Under the pieces are notes generated by a model. It did no database searches. It was not told the DNA's origin and saw only the letters and a program-made list of their open reading frames with translations. This document shows positions 45,266 through 61,731 of a stretch of DNA of 64,000 nt, piece after piece. Position numbers and translations under genes: made by a program. Within the stretch, counting starts at the first letter, position 1. Each line of letters starts with the position of its first letter. Source of the DNA: Lampris incognitus (lineage: Eukaryota > Chordata > Actinopteri > Lampriformes > Lampridae). The stretch covers positions 94,315,995 to 94,379,994 of the forward strand of contig NC_079213.1 of assembly GCF_029633865.1 (NCBI RefSeq), given 5' to 3'.

Positions 45266-47466
45266 ATGTTTTCCGCCTACTACAACAACTTGTCACCCAG
45301 TGATAAGACCAGTTATGCTACGAAATTAACCTTGGTGAATGGGATACGTCTTGGAGACCCATCTGCTTTAGGCGCAGGTCAGTGGATTAATGTCGAGACA
45401 AAGTGGCCCAGTCTTCAGTGAACAAATATCCACGAATACCTGATCGACACACCAAGTCTTTATACCTGGGAGAACTTGAAAGCGTACACGTCTCTGGATG
45501 CATACAACTATGTTACTAGCGGTCATGTCCAGGACATACTATTTCATGATTACAAAGTTGAAAACTGTAAGATTCGACTTAGAGACGAGAGAGACATTGG
45601 TTGTAACGAACTCTTTACTTAGAACTTAACAAATTTAGGATACGCAGCCATCAGGCTACATCTGCGTTTCTTCCAGTTCGGCTCATACTTAACATGACTT
45701 CCTGGTCTCGTCTCGCGAGAGCCCCCCATCAAAGACTAACCAGAGAGCATGCGCATTAACATAAGTCCCAATACATTACAAAAACTGTGTAGTTCTGAGG
45801 ACTGAGGTGCTGCCTAGTCAAAGACAGGGCAAGAATACGGAGATGTACAAGGTCTGGATTATTGTGAACAAGAGAAACGACTGTATTCTGACCACGAACT
45901 GCGCCTGTATGGCTGGGTATGTAACTTAAGTTAATTTACTAAATACTCTTAGCTTTCCATTACTATTTAACCTCTTCAGTCACTGTCATTAATATCGTAA
46001 ACAAAATTTCACTGCTCATTTGCTGCAATTATACAGCTGTGTCTGCGGGCATATCTAGCTTGAACACTATTTAAACCAATGTGTGTAATACATTAGATTG
46101 CTAGGAATTAATCTCTATACTATTTTCTTGCAGCTTGTGGTCATGCTGCAGGCATGCTGCTGCACTTATGCTCAAAGTTGAGCTGTGGGTCAGATATGGA
46201 AAGACTGAGAAGTCTTGTACCTCAGGGACAAGCAAGTGGCTCCTCACATCCAAAAGAGAGGTGAAGCGAGCCAGACTGAGTGAAATCTGCATCAGAAAGC
46301 TAAAGAGGGCAGACACCCAACTGCAACCAGCCAGAAAGGCCAATGTCAAAGGTATAACATATTTTATATTATGTTAAAAAATGAATTTGCTTCATGTAAA
46401 GATATTACTATCATACACATCGCACCCAGGGGTGTAGTGGAGGGTAAACCCAGCTAAACAAATTTTACCCACCGTCTTTAAACGAGGCTGAGTGTTTACT
46501 TGCTTATTTTATGATCAACTGTGTTAATAAATGAGGGGAAAAAAGGTGGATAAACTCTGCACTCGACAGAGTTTACCCACCTCTGTATTTACCACTACAC
46601 CCCTGATTGTACCACATTGTATCCCACACAATTATATTCATGCGTCATCTAACATCTATTTTATTATGTATTCAGAGCTGAGGGATGAAGACATAAAGAA
46701 ACTGAAACTACTGGAACCTAAGGCAACTGTGCTCACTAGCCTGGACTGCAGTGACACCAACTCTGCATCAGAATCTGACAAAGAGAACGGAGACCCGTTG
46801 GAGCCACTGGTAGATCTGTATAATGCTAATCTGAGAGGCCTCTGCCCAAGTGAATTACAGGAGAAGAGTGAAGAGACCTTTTCCAAACTGGGGCAGGAAT
46901 TAACACAGGAGCAGTGTGTAAACCTTGAGTGTATCACTAAAAATCAGGCCTAATCCCAGGCTTGGCACACACACAGAGCTGGACGGATAACTAGCACCAC
47001 CGTACATGTATGCACTGTAAGAGCCGAGACAGCTAAAACGAACTTAGTCAAACAGGTAATGCACTACGATGACAAAGACTTGTCCCATGTAAATGCAATA
47101 GATTGGGGAAGAAAGAATGAGGACACAGCCAGAAAAGGATACACAGCAGTAATGAAAGCACAACATCAAAACTTCGACGTGAAACTCTGCGGTCTTGTTG
47201 TGTGTCCAGACAAACCGCATCTTGGGGCATCACCAGATGGAATGGCAAACTGTACCTGCTGTGGGAGACGAACTGTGGAGATTTAAGTGCCCATACAAAT
47301 ACCATGATGGTCTGACAGGGAGCAGTGAGGACACATGGTTTTGCTTGGACAAATCACTACACCTCAAGAAGAACCTTGAATACTACCAAGTTCAGTTTCA
47401 CATGGTTGTATGTGACATCCAGAAAAAAATTATTACCTCATGCCACTGCTACTGTACCTGCACATA
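45266..47466 (+). pseudogene. SWIM zinc finger / YqaJ nuclease protein, spliced, decayed
   Basis: The first block begins MFSAYYNNLSPSDKTSY. After a solo LTR the sequence resumes with VVLRTEVLPSQRQGKN. The SWIM finger CACMAG|LWSCCRH is split by an intron (donor near 45921, acceptor 46132) whose splice sites still work on paper. A further exon begins at 46676. The YqaJ-type nuclease core reads HRAGRITST, WGRKNEDTARKGY, LVVCPDKPHLGASPDG and, after a frameshift near 47285, KCPYKYHDGL and YYQVQFHMVVC. In-frame stops at about 45419 and 46951 and the frameshift make it a pseudogene. The architecture matches fish proteins annotated as SWIM plus YqaJ. Confidence 0.75.
45566..45780 (-). repeat. Solo LTR (215 bp) in the SWIM-YqaJ pseudogene
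   Basis: It has TGTAAG...ATTACA ends on the plus strand and an exact 5-bp duplication AAAAC at 45561-45565 and 45781-45785. Removing it rejoins the coding sequence KVENC-VVLRTEVLPS. No internal element sequence remains. The strand is uncertain; TGTAATG at the minus-strand start suggests minus. Confidence 0.75.
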
Positions 47467-47572
47467 AACGCATGACTAGTAAAAACCTTGAACCTTGAAA
47501 TTGATCTTTGACTCGACATACTGGAAAATGTAGATTATAACTTCATGGATCCTTTATCAAAACATTGACAAG

Positions 47573-47960
47573 TTATTTTCTAGGGACTATACATTTACAA
47601 AGGTTTGTTAATGCTGAACACACAATCACCATGTCATCTAAGAGGTCTGCCTGTGTGAGTGGAATAACAGTTGTCAGAATTTTGAAATTCTTCCATCTAC
47701 CTATTACTCTTTCAATGTGTATTCTCACGTTAGACAAACGCCTTGATGTTTCCACTTCTTGAGCAGAGAGCTACTTTTTACCTTTGGTAAAGTGAGGGAT
47801 TCTAAGGGTGGCACCGCGTACAGCAAGCTCATCTCTAATGGTAAAACCACGATCTGCTAGTATGTCATCATTTACTTCTAGAAGGTCATAAAATTTAGAC
47901 TCAGCTGTAAGTTGTTTATCAGAACACCAACCAAAGACGTCTCCAGTTAGCCTTAAAAGG
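47573..47960 (-). pseudogene. DDE_Tnp_4-type transposase C-terminal fragment
   Basis: Minus-strand reading gives GWCSDKQLTAESKFYDLLE, then DDILADRGFTIRDELAVRGA (second catalytic Asp in LADRGF) and, after a TAG near 47775, RLSNVRIHIERVIGRWKNF (catalytic Glu in HIERVIG) and ALTNLCKCIVPRK. This is the IS5/ISL2-like DDE fold shared by ISL2EU and PIF/Harbinger-type enzymes. The N-terminal half is absent. Confidence 0.8.
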
Positions 47961-48337
47961 GTTGCGAGTTGACGGAATTTGGTAAAACTTTAGCGTTTTG
48001 TTTGTTTGTCAAAACGATTCTGGCAACCGACATCATCACTACACGTCATGATGATGCCAGCCGCTTCTTTGCTGCAGCCGACATGCGCAATAGAATCTGC
48101 GTGACGTTAGAGTGACGTAGACTGCTATGTCCACCTGTGTGCACTTTCCTCCACTCTTGTACGTCTCCCTGTGTTCCTCCCTCTTCTTGAAATATGCATT
48201 CACCACAGCCATTTCCATCCTTTTCGCAAAATCCACCACCATCTGTCCTTCCACATTTCTCTCCTTGACACCATACCTACCTATCACCTCCTCATCACCT
48301 CTGTTCCCTTCACCAACATGTCATTATGATAACAATT

Positions 48338-48367
48338 TTATAACAATTTCAATTGAAATTGTTATAA
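48338..48367. repeat. Perfect 30-bp palindrome at the RTE 5' junction
   Basis: TTATAACAATTTCAA is followed directly by its reverse complement. The right arm is the RTE target duplication; the left arm is an inverted copy of it placed inside the element's 5' end. Confidence 0.9.
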
Positions 48368-48370
48368 TTA

Positions 48371-48748
48371 ATGTATTCAAATGTTTGGGTCATATTGGGA
48401 TGTGTTGGTGTTTGTGTTAGATAGAGGACTGACTGACCTTAGGACCGTGAATTAGACTGACATCGCTAGTTGCGACCTCGGGGGTTGGGGGGAAGGATCA
48501 TCGTCAAGTCAAGTCAATTTTATTTGTGTTGTAGTTCTGGTCGGTGCAAATAAAAGAGGGTCTGGTCTTGCGGTGTATGGAACTATAGTAAGTCGACTAA
48601 CGTGGTCAGGGTTTTGGTATTTTATTTGTACTCAACATAACACTCGTGAACAACTTAAATTTGCTCCATCTCTTACTGATAAACTGCTGCTGCATCTTCT
48701 TCTCCCCCCCCCCCCATTATCTGCCTTAACAGACCCTCCATTGCCCAC
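48371..48748. other. Unassigned spacer before the hAT element
   Basis: It includes CAAGTCAATTTTATTTG near 48510, a motif seen at the ends of many fish SINEs, and a C-run at 48703-48715. No gene is seen. Confidence 0.5.
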
Positions 48749-49051
48749 CAGTGGCGCCCCCAAGGGGTGGCCAGGGGTGGCCACGGCCACCCTGATACTA
48801 TCCCTGCCCCCCCCCCCCTCCCCGCTGGCCTCCCCAGCCACGAGTCACATATGCAGAATATGCTTCTATCTGATATTTTCATTTTTCATTTTTGGACATA
48901 TACAATATAACAATGAATCGTCTAACACGTTACAATATTTACAGATACATAACACATTAAAACAGAATTGTTGTGGGACTCAGAATGTTAACTGTACCGG
49001 TATTAGTCTATGCACATCAGATATTTAGTAACATTAACTGTAAAAAAATAA

Positions 49052-49656
49052 TGTCGCGGTTTTTCTATAGCCCGGATAACTATGGATGGAGGCGGGGACT
49101 TTTAGGTGCGACAAACCGGGCTTCACCACCGTTAGCTGGATAGCTGCGCCAATGCTAGGGCTAGCCTGCTAGGTAGCTAGTTAGCCGTGTGCTAATGGGT
49201 TAGCAAGCTCACCTTGGGACCAGGGCTGGTGATGGAACAGGGCGGCTGAGCTCTAGGCGGGGCGGGAGATGGATGGCTGCTCTCCGGGGTGCGTGTCTCT
49301 CTCTCTCTCTGTACTCTGGCTCCGGTGTGACCGGGTGAATGTCTCTCTCAGTCTCTCTGGGGAAGCTCTCGGGGGTAGTCAGCTAGCTACAGGTACCGAG
49401 GCAGTCTGCTGCTAACACTACCACTGCTAGTCACCGTATCTACTGTCCAGCCCAGGATACGCTAGGTTTCCCTGCTCTATCCCACGTTAAGGTGACAGTC
49501 TACGATATGGTTACTAAACAGTTCTGGCGCTTTGTCTCTCCCGCGGTGTCTAATATAGTTGCGTCTGTGACAGCGCGAGCTAACCTGTGATTGGTCCTCT
49601 AGCTGCACGAGCCCAGTGCAACATTCCAAGTACATCCCCAGGCATTTCCCACTACA
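49052..49656 (-). repeat. 3' LTR of chimeric Gypsy element
   Basis: 605 bp with TGT...ACA ends. It has a short GGTAGCTA-type insertion relative to 6143-6739. Confidence 0.9.
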
Positions 49657-49875
49657 CTGCCCCCCTCCAGCACTGTTGAGTCCCTTCAACATAAATGAAC
49701 AACAGACTACAAAGATCAGTCTGATTAATCTAACACGATAAACGGGACAGAACACCCGCGAAATGAACTAGGCCCGGAACAGAGGGCGTCAAACAAATGT
49801 GGGTGGTCGCTATCCATACTGGACTCTTGTGACTAGCCTAGTAACCCCCAAGTCAACTAGTCACGTCCGTCAAAG

Positions 49876-52341
<2,466 letters not shown>

Positions 52342-52549
52342 TTACGTTTGGGTTCCACTTCATAAAGAAGTTTCTTATTCACTTTTTTCGTTGGGGTTCT
52401 ACTTCACGAAGAAGTACAAAATGGCTTCTTGCTAGCTGGGTTAACTCACAGTGTGCAGGCTGAATTATGCCGCCATGTGACCGGGGCAGGATCCTCCGGT
52501 GTTGAGATTATGGCGAATCCCAACCTTTTATCCCACTTCTGACACCACT

Positions 52550-53038
52550 TGTCGCGGTTTTTCTATAGCCCGGATAACTATGGATGGAGGCGGGGACTTT
52601 TAGGTGCGACAAACCGGGCTTCACCACCGTTAGCTGGATAGCTGCGCCAATGCTAGGGCTGCTCTCCGGGGTGCGTGTCTCTCTCTCTCTCTGTACTCTG
52701 GCTCCGGTGTGACCGGGTGAATGTCTCTCTCAGTCTCTCTGGGGAAGCTCTCGGGGGTAGTCAGCTAGCTACAGGTACCGAGGCAGTCTGCTACTAACAC
52801 TACCACTGCTAGCCACCGTATCTACTGTCCAGCCCAGGATACGCTAGGTTTCCCTGCTCTATCCCACGCTAAGGTGACAGTCTACGATATGGTTACTAAA
52901 CAGTTCTGGCGCTTTGTCTCTCCCGCGGTGTCTAATATAGTTGCGTCTGTGACAGCGCGAGCTAACCTGTGATTGGTCCTCTAGCTGCACGAGCCCAGTG
53001 CAACATTCCAAGTACATCCCCAGGCATTTCCCACTACA
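52550..53038 (-). repeat. 5' LTR of chimeric Gypsy element (internal deletion)
   Basis: 489 bp, same ends. It lacks about 110 bp between GCTAGGGCT and GCTCTCCGGGG. Because the deletion is in only one LTR, it arose after insertion or by recombination. Confidence 0.88.
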
Positions 53039-53243
53039 ATAAGAAACCAAAGTATTTCAGTATACGACTCCTTAACTCTCATATTGACAGTTTTCAACTA
53101 GCCTATTCAGTATACTACAACAGCGTAATATAATTCCTGCAATTCAGTCATGGCTTTTGGTTTTGGTGTGCCACCCCAAGATTTTCAGTGGCCCCATTTG
53201 CCCCCCCCCCATGAACAATTTCTGGGGCGCCACTGTTACCCAC

Positions 53244-53946
53244 TAGCGGATAGCCCGCTTTACTATATCCCCCCCCTCCTGACTTTAGCGGGTTAATTCG
53301 ATTCATTTTAGTTATCGAGTCGAGTTCCCAGTTCCAAGTGCTATTTTTGTTTTGAAGAAAACAAATTACGGCAGCTCCGTGGAAGCATGACGTACAGTTG
53401 AAGGGGCGTTGAATGGGCTATTTTCATTCATGACGTCAACAAATGTTTTGTACTTTAGCAACAGCGACCAATCAGGGAACCCGCAACCAGTTCGTAAACT
53501 GCAATGGAAATCACACATAATTGGGAGACAATGATTTGTTTATGTCCATTGATATCCGTGCGTTTCACCTTGCCCTTTTATCTGCTTCGATTGTATTTCG
53601 TGTAGCCTGGCGAATTTCGTAGGTGTATACATGTGGTTTGCTGTTCTTGAGGGATATTTCCTAGATATGTTCTCTTTCTGTATATACAGTGACAATAAAA
53701 GTCGCTTCTTCTATCACCTATCAACGACAACAACGATAATAATAATAATGATGATAATAATAATAATAATAATAATAATTATAATAAATTTGATTTTCCA
53801 GGACTCCTCCCACTCTGCGGAGCCAGGAAAGCTCTTCTCCCTTGCGGCCGCTGTTACACCCCTTCGTGTGTCTTGTGTCGTTTGCCGACGGGCAATCCTT
53901 GCATCTTAACACCTCAGTTTAATCGAAGACGTCATTGCCTTAAGAT
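53244..53946 (+). promoter_or_regulatory. rab11b: rab11b upstream region and 5' UTR
   Basis: No other gene lies between the hAT element and the rab11b start. A trinucleotide microsatellite (ATA/ATG)n occupies 53735-53788. The following 160 bp are more GC-rich (GCGGCCGC near 53845) and probably include the start of transcription. No TATA box was identified. Confidence 0.4.
53735..53788. repeat. (ATA/ATG)n microsatellite
   Basis: A run of AAT/GAT trinucleotides close upstream of rab11b exon 1. Confidence 0.9.
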
Positions 53947-56929
<2,983 letters not shown>

Positions 56930-57640
56930 CACTCGTCTGACCTTCGCACCTGCCCCTGCCCCTTTCCCTTTTCTCCACCCTTCCCTCCACCACCACCACT
57001 CCAAATCCACCCTGACAGTTCATCTCCCTCCTCGTTGCCCACTCTCTCTTTGACCCCACAGCACTGCTCCTGGTCAATGCTCCCCTCAGCTTTTTTTTTT
57101 CTCCCTTCATTCTTGTACAGTTCTTCGTTTTTGTTTCTTATGAACTCACTTGTGCTCTTCTGTTCTGCCATGAAAGAAAACACTTAAAAAACAAAAAACA
57201 AACAAAAACAAAAAAGCCTTTTATGCCACTTGGTTAGTCAAGTTATTCATGGAGTCAATGTGAAAGTTCCTGCAATGTAGGAACGGAGGCGATTGTTGCT
57301 GCCCGGATGGAGTTTGTGAAATTTATTCAACCCTTCTGAAATGCAGTCGTGCACTTGGGGGGGGGGGGGGGGTCCTGAACATTTCAGTGGTTACCATTTC
57401 GATGGTGCTGTGTAAATAAAACCGCCTGGTATTCGCTCCACTTGCTGAAGCAGCATTCTTACCTTGGAATGTGTCGGAAAGCGCAGTTTGTCTTACTTGT
57501 TTTCTCACAACAATGACATTACAATGCCAAAAATACCCTCCAATGTGTATTTATTGAAATTTGTTTGGCTTAAGTTTTCATTGTTTTACTTTCAACATAA
57601 GCACTGTAAAAGAATTTACAATAAACTCCTTAACAAAATT
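56930..57640 (+). other. rab11b: rab11b 3' UTR
   Basis: A C-rich stretch after the stop leads to candidate polyadenylation signals AATAAA at about 57415 and 57621. A run of G near 57358-57372 lies between. No coding potential on either strand fits a known family. Confidence 0.6.
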
Positions 57641-57730
57641 GCTTTTTATTAATGTGTACTGGGTGGAAGGATGATAGAGGGCTTGCATGAAGACAATTTT
57701 GACAGATAAGATATTGCTCAAATGGAAGGC

Positions 57731-57736
<6 letters not shown>

Positions 57737-57786
<50 letters not shown>
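57737..57786. repeat. (TA)n microsatellite
   Basis: About 25 TA units. The small frames predicted through it are artefacts. Confidence 0.95.
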
Positions 57787-57787
<1 letters not shown>

Positions 57788-57928
57788 CGTTTTTTCCGAA
57801 ACCATCTATGGTGTAAGTGCTCAACTAATTTGGGGCGGAATAGCAACACAGATACGGGGAGGGGGAGGGGGGTGTTTAACACATTGTAGTGTATTGAAAC
57901 TTTTTTCTTGTATCTGTGTTGATATATA

Positions 57929-59562
57929 CAGTTAGGTCCATAAGTATTTGGACAGTGACACAATATTTGTAATTTTGCCCCTGTATACCACCACAGTGGA
58001 TATGAAATGAAGTAACCAATATGTGATTGTACTTTCAGCTTTCATTTAAGGGGTTGGACAAAAATATTGCATTAACCGTTTAGGAATTACAGCCAGTTTT
58101 ATATATTGTCACCCCCTTTTCAGAGGATCAAAAGTAATTGGACACTTGACTAACAAGTGGTTTCATGGGCAAGTAAGACCTTTTTCATCATTATTCCATG
58201 ACAAATTAAGCTGATAAAAGGTCTGGAGTTCATTCCAAGTGTTTACATTTGCATTTGGTAGCTGTTCATCAGAACTCTCAACACGAAGTCCATAGAGGTG
58301 TGAATACAAGTGATGGAGGCCATTCATTAGGCTGAAAAAGCAAAGGAAATCTATCAGATGGATAGTAAACACTTCAGCAGTGGCCAAGTCAACATTTTGG
58401 TACATTCTTAAAAAGAAAGAATGCACTGGCAAGCTCAGCAACACCAAAAGGCTTGGAAGACCACAGAACACATCTACAGTGGATAATCACAGAATTCTTT
58501 CCCTAGTCAAGACAAACACATTCACAACATTTAGTGAAGTCAAAAACACTCTTGAGAGGTAGGGGTATCATTGTCCAAGTCTACAATCAAGAGGCGCCTG
58601 CATGAAAATAAATACAGAGGATTTACGACAAGGTGAAAACCAGTGGTGTCACTTAAGAACAGGAAGGCCAGATTAGACTGTGTTTAAAAACATCTAAAAG
58701 CCTACCTAGTTCTGGAACAAGGTTCCTTGGACAGATGAAGCAATGGTTAACTTGTACCAGAAGGATGGGAAGAGGAAAAGTGTGGAGCACAAAAGGAACA
58801 GCTCATGATTCTCAGCATACCATATCATCTGTCAGACATGGTGGAGGTAGTGTTATGGAATGGGCATGTATGGTTGCCAACGGAACTTGGTCATTGGTGT
58901 TTATTGATGATGTGACTACTGACAGAAGTAGCAGGATGGATTGTCATGTTTATAAGGATATGCCATTTGCTCAGATTTAGCTAAATGTCACAAAACTGAG
59001 GACGGCGCTTCACACTACAGATGGATAATGACACAAAACAAGCTGAGAAAGCAACCCAAGAATCTCTCAAGGCAGAAAAGTGGAATATTCATCAGTGACC
59101 AAGTCAGTCACCTGACCTCAACCCAATTTAGCATGCTTTTCACTTGCTGAAGATCAAACTAATGGCCAAAAGACCCACAAACAACCAGCAACTGAAGGCA
59201 GCTGCCGCTAAGTCTTGACAGAGCATTTCAAAGGAGGAAACTCAGAATTTGAAGATGTTGATGGGTTCCAGACTTCAGACAGTCATTGACTGAAAGGGAT
59301 TTTCCTCCAAACATTAAATATAATTGTTATAATCATAGCTATGCTTGTTTGTCCAATTACTTTTGAGCCTCTGAAAATGGGGTGACCCTGTATATCCATG
59401 GCTGTAATTCCTGAACAGTTAACTCCATATTTTTATCCAACCCCTTAAAGCTGAAAGTCTACTCTTCAATCACATCTCAAATACTTCATAGCAAATCCAC
59501 TGTGGTGGTGTACAGGGGCAAAATTACAAATATTGTGTAAGTGTCCAAATACTTATGGACCT

Positions 59563-59567
<5 letters not shown>
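57929..59567 (+). mobile_element. Tc1-like transposon, decayed
   Basis: Long terminal inverted repeats start CAGTTAGGTCCATAAGTATT at the left and end ATACTTATGGACCTAACTG at the right. A TA precedes the left end (57927-57928); the right flank has been overwritten by a GT microsatellite. Transposase remnants: a helix-turn-helix part with KRLGRPQNTSTVDNHRIL (58380-58562) and VRHGGGSVMEWACMVANG (58735-58980). Stops and indels occur throughout. Confidence 0.88.

Positions 59568-59634
<67 letters not shown>
59566..59634. repeat. (GT)n microsatellite
   Basis: About 34 GT units starting from the last bases of the Tc1-like element. Confidence 0.95.
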
Positions 59635-59636
<2 letters not shown>

Positions 59637-59649
59637 CTATATATATATA

Positions 59650-60024
59650 AACTTAGCACAAAAAGTAAAGAAATTTGTGTTTGGTAGATTAGTTCTTTGT
59701 TGTAACAATGCTTCTTGGCAATAAATCTTATATAAGGCAGCTGATTGTCAGCACCTGGGGTACCAGAAGCTCAAAACAAGAGTCAATAGCAACAGCAAAA
59801 TAAGGTGTTTGGCATTGGCAGAGATTTGGCAAATTTTTCATGGGCGCAACCCACATACTCAGCTCTGCTGCTCATCCCACAAATGCATGTTCCTTACAAA
59901 TGTGGCACCATTTAAAAGGGAAATAAACAGGCTTTCCAACGGTATAAGATTTATTGTCAAGAAGCATTGTTACAACAAAGAAATAATCTACCAAACACAA
60001 ATTTCCTTACTTTTGTGCTAAGTT
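59650..60024. mobile_element. TA-flanked MITE with about 85-bp inverted repeats
   Basis: Left AACTTAGCACAAAAAGTAAA and right TTTACTTTTGTGCTAAGTT-like arms extend about 85 bp with few mismatches. TA lies at 59648-59649 and 60025-60026. There is no coding sequence. The structure fits a Tc1/mariner-type MITE. Confidence 0.85.
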
Positions 60025-60039
60025 TAAATATAGTAGCAA

Positions 60040-60160
60040 ATACGGGGGGCAGCTCATACCTTCTGCACCGCGGGCGACAACGTTAACCAGTCGACTAAAG
60101 GGTCCGACCCATTAGCCAAGGGCTAACGTGTCGACTTATTCGTGTACTTATTTGTATACG
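60040..60160 (-). repeat. tRNA-like SINE-head module, truncated
   Basis: The minus strand reads GACCCTTTAGTCGACTGGTTAACG-like sequence, the A-box half of the module seen at 6746-6890 and 38432-38515. The B-box half is altered. It directly precedes the truncated Gypsy family B copy. Confidence 0.45.
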
Positions 60161-60164
60161 TTGC

Positions 60165-61547
60165 ACGGGGGCCACCACCTTTTCCAAAGTGGATTTGGTG
60201 TGGGGCTACCACCAGATACCGGTCCACCCTCGGGACATGCCCAAGACGGCGGTCATCATGCCGTTTGGACTCTTCGAGTTCCTGCGGATGCCCTTCGGCC
60301 TCAAGGGGGCAGCGCAGACATTACAGCGGCTGATGGACTCTGTGCTACGGGATATGTCGTTCTTGTTTGTTTACTTGGACGACATTCTCGTGGTCAGCGC
60401 GTCCGCGGAGGAGCACCTGACGCAGCTCCGGCAGTTGTTCGAGCGGCTCAGTGCGCATGGACTCAGTCAACCCAGCCAAGTGCCAGTTCGGCCTGTCGTC
60501 CACCGACTTCCTCGGCCACCGCGTCTCCCCGCAAGGAGCAGTTCTGCTTCCCACCAGAGTGGACGCTGTCGCCAGTTTCCCATGCCCCCGCACCGTGAAG
60601 TCCCTGCAGGAGTTTCTGGGCATGGTGAACTTTTATAACAGGTTCATTCCCCGCGCAGCTGACCGCATGCAGCCCTTGTACGAGGCCCTGCGGGGCAAGG
60701 AAGCAAAGGGCGAGGTATATATAGGGCCAAGGCTGTGCTGGCCAACGCCACTTTGCTGGCGCACCCGTCCCCCACCGCCCCGATTGCCCTCATGACCGAC
60801 GCCTCTGACTATGCGGTCGGGGCGGTGTGCGAGCAGTGGGTGGGCGGCGCCTGGCAGCCCCTTGTCTTCTTTAGCAAACAGCTTAAAGAGAACGAGAAGA
60901 AGTACAGCACTTTCGACCGGGAGCTCCTGGGTCTCTTCCTCGCCACCAGACACTTCAGGTTCCTGTTGGAAGGCCGCCGTTTCACTGCCTTTGTCGACGA
61001 CAAGCCGCTGACATTTGCCATGGCCAAGCCCTCCGAGCCGTGTTCCGGGCGCCAACAGCGTCAGCTCTCTGCCATCTCGGAGTTTACCATGGACATCCGG
61101 CACGTGGCTGGCAAGGACAACTTGGTCACCGACTGCCTTTCCTGGGCAGTGGCAGGGTCAGGGTCAGGGACAGCGCAGCTGTTTTGGCCGCCTGTTTCAC
61201 TGGGGACTGTTCGCCTGTTGGCTGTTTGTGTTTCATTGTGTACTGTTGTGTTACATTACTGTTTTGCATTTTTTCGTGATGGTGAAATTTTGGGGGGGGG
61301 GGGGCTGTGTGGTGATACACAATGGAAGATAGATTCACCAGGGGCTGCTGCTCCTTTAAGGAAGACGTTCAGAGTTATGACATAGGCACGGTTTAGAGTT
61401 TCCCAGGAGGTGGAACCATGTTTTCGACAGCCTAGCCATTAGCTTGTTGCCACAAGAGATGGTGCTGTATCAGCGTTGTTTAGTGTGACGAGTAAACGGA
61501 ATTAACTCGACTCGATCTCTCCATCTCCTCATTCCTGCACTCCCACA
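60165..61547 (+). mobile_element. Gypsy family B fragment: RT, RNase H, 3' LTR; integrase deleted
   Basis: It starts in RT (TTFSKVDLVWGYHQIPVHP), keeps [20 protein letters not shown] and YLDD, shifts frame near 60460 and 60710, and continues with RNase H (MTDASDYAVGAV, DDKPLTFAMAK) to VTDCLSWAV. There it jumps to the non-coding 3' end, losing the integrase. A run of 13 G forms the polypurine tract and the 3' LTR is 61306-61547. It is the same LTR family as 35751-35989. Confidence 0.87.
61306..61547 (+). repeat. 3' LTR of Gypsy family B
   Basis: 242 bp, TGTGTGGTGATACACAATGG to CACTCCCACA. It matches the reverse complement of 35751-35989. Confidence 0.88.
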
Positions 61548-61731
61548 GTATATTCTTTTTACCTTGTGCCTGCCTTTCAGCCGCAAGTGCCTCCTTCACT
61601 GGTGTGTCAGTGAGAAAAGCAGTTTTTCTTGTTTTGTTTTGTTTTTGGTTGGTGGGCTAGTTTTCTTGGACCAGCTTTTGGGTATGGCCAAATTTCCTCT
61701 GGAGTTGATTGGTGGGTGGGGCTGGCATTCA

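Larger units (their letters stand above)
45118..48119. mobile_element. DNA transposon remnant with SWIM-YqaJ and DDE genes (ISL2EU-like)
   Basis: This block interrupts the RTE copy. It carries a plus-strand SWIM-YqaJ nuclease pseudogene (45266-47466) and a convergent minus-strand DDE transposase remnant (47573-47960). ISL2EU-type eukaryotic transposons are, to my recollection, described as carrying a transposase plus a YqaJ exonuclease, which is the pairing seen here. The RTE sequence resumes on both sides with TA at each edge. Terminal inverted repeats were not found, so the exact ends are inferred. Confidence 0.6.
43582..48352 (-). mobile_element. RTE-like LINE copy 2, split by a DNA transposon
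   Basis: The 3' part is 43582-45117 and the more 5' part is about 48120-48352; both read on the minus strand. An identical 18-bp duplication TTGAAATTGTTATAATTA lies at 43564-43581 and 48353-48370. The endonuclease piece (48120-48310) reads VIGRYGVKERNVEGQMVVDF-like and GGKCTQVD. The next piece resumes at VARQHRMVVCRMTL. RT pieces are HQGLALSPFLF, MFADDIVIC and YKMVVRPAMLYGLET, ending in a (TAG)n tail. The central RT is deleted between about 44520 and 44560. Confidence 0.88.

Noticed and set aside
48573-49028. 151-codon plus-strand frame
   Set aside because: It runs through poly-C tracts and hAT terminal sequence; composition is not protein-like.
57578-57963. Several IYIYIYIY frames
   Set aside because: Translations of the (TA)n microsatellite.
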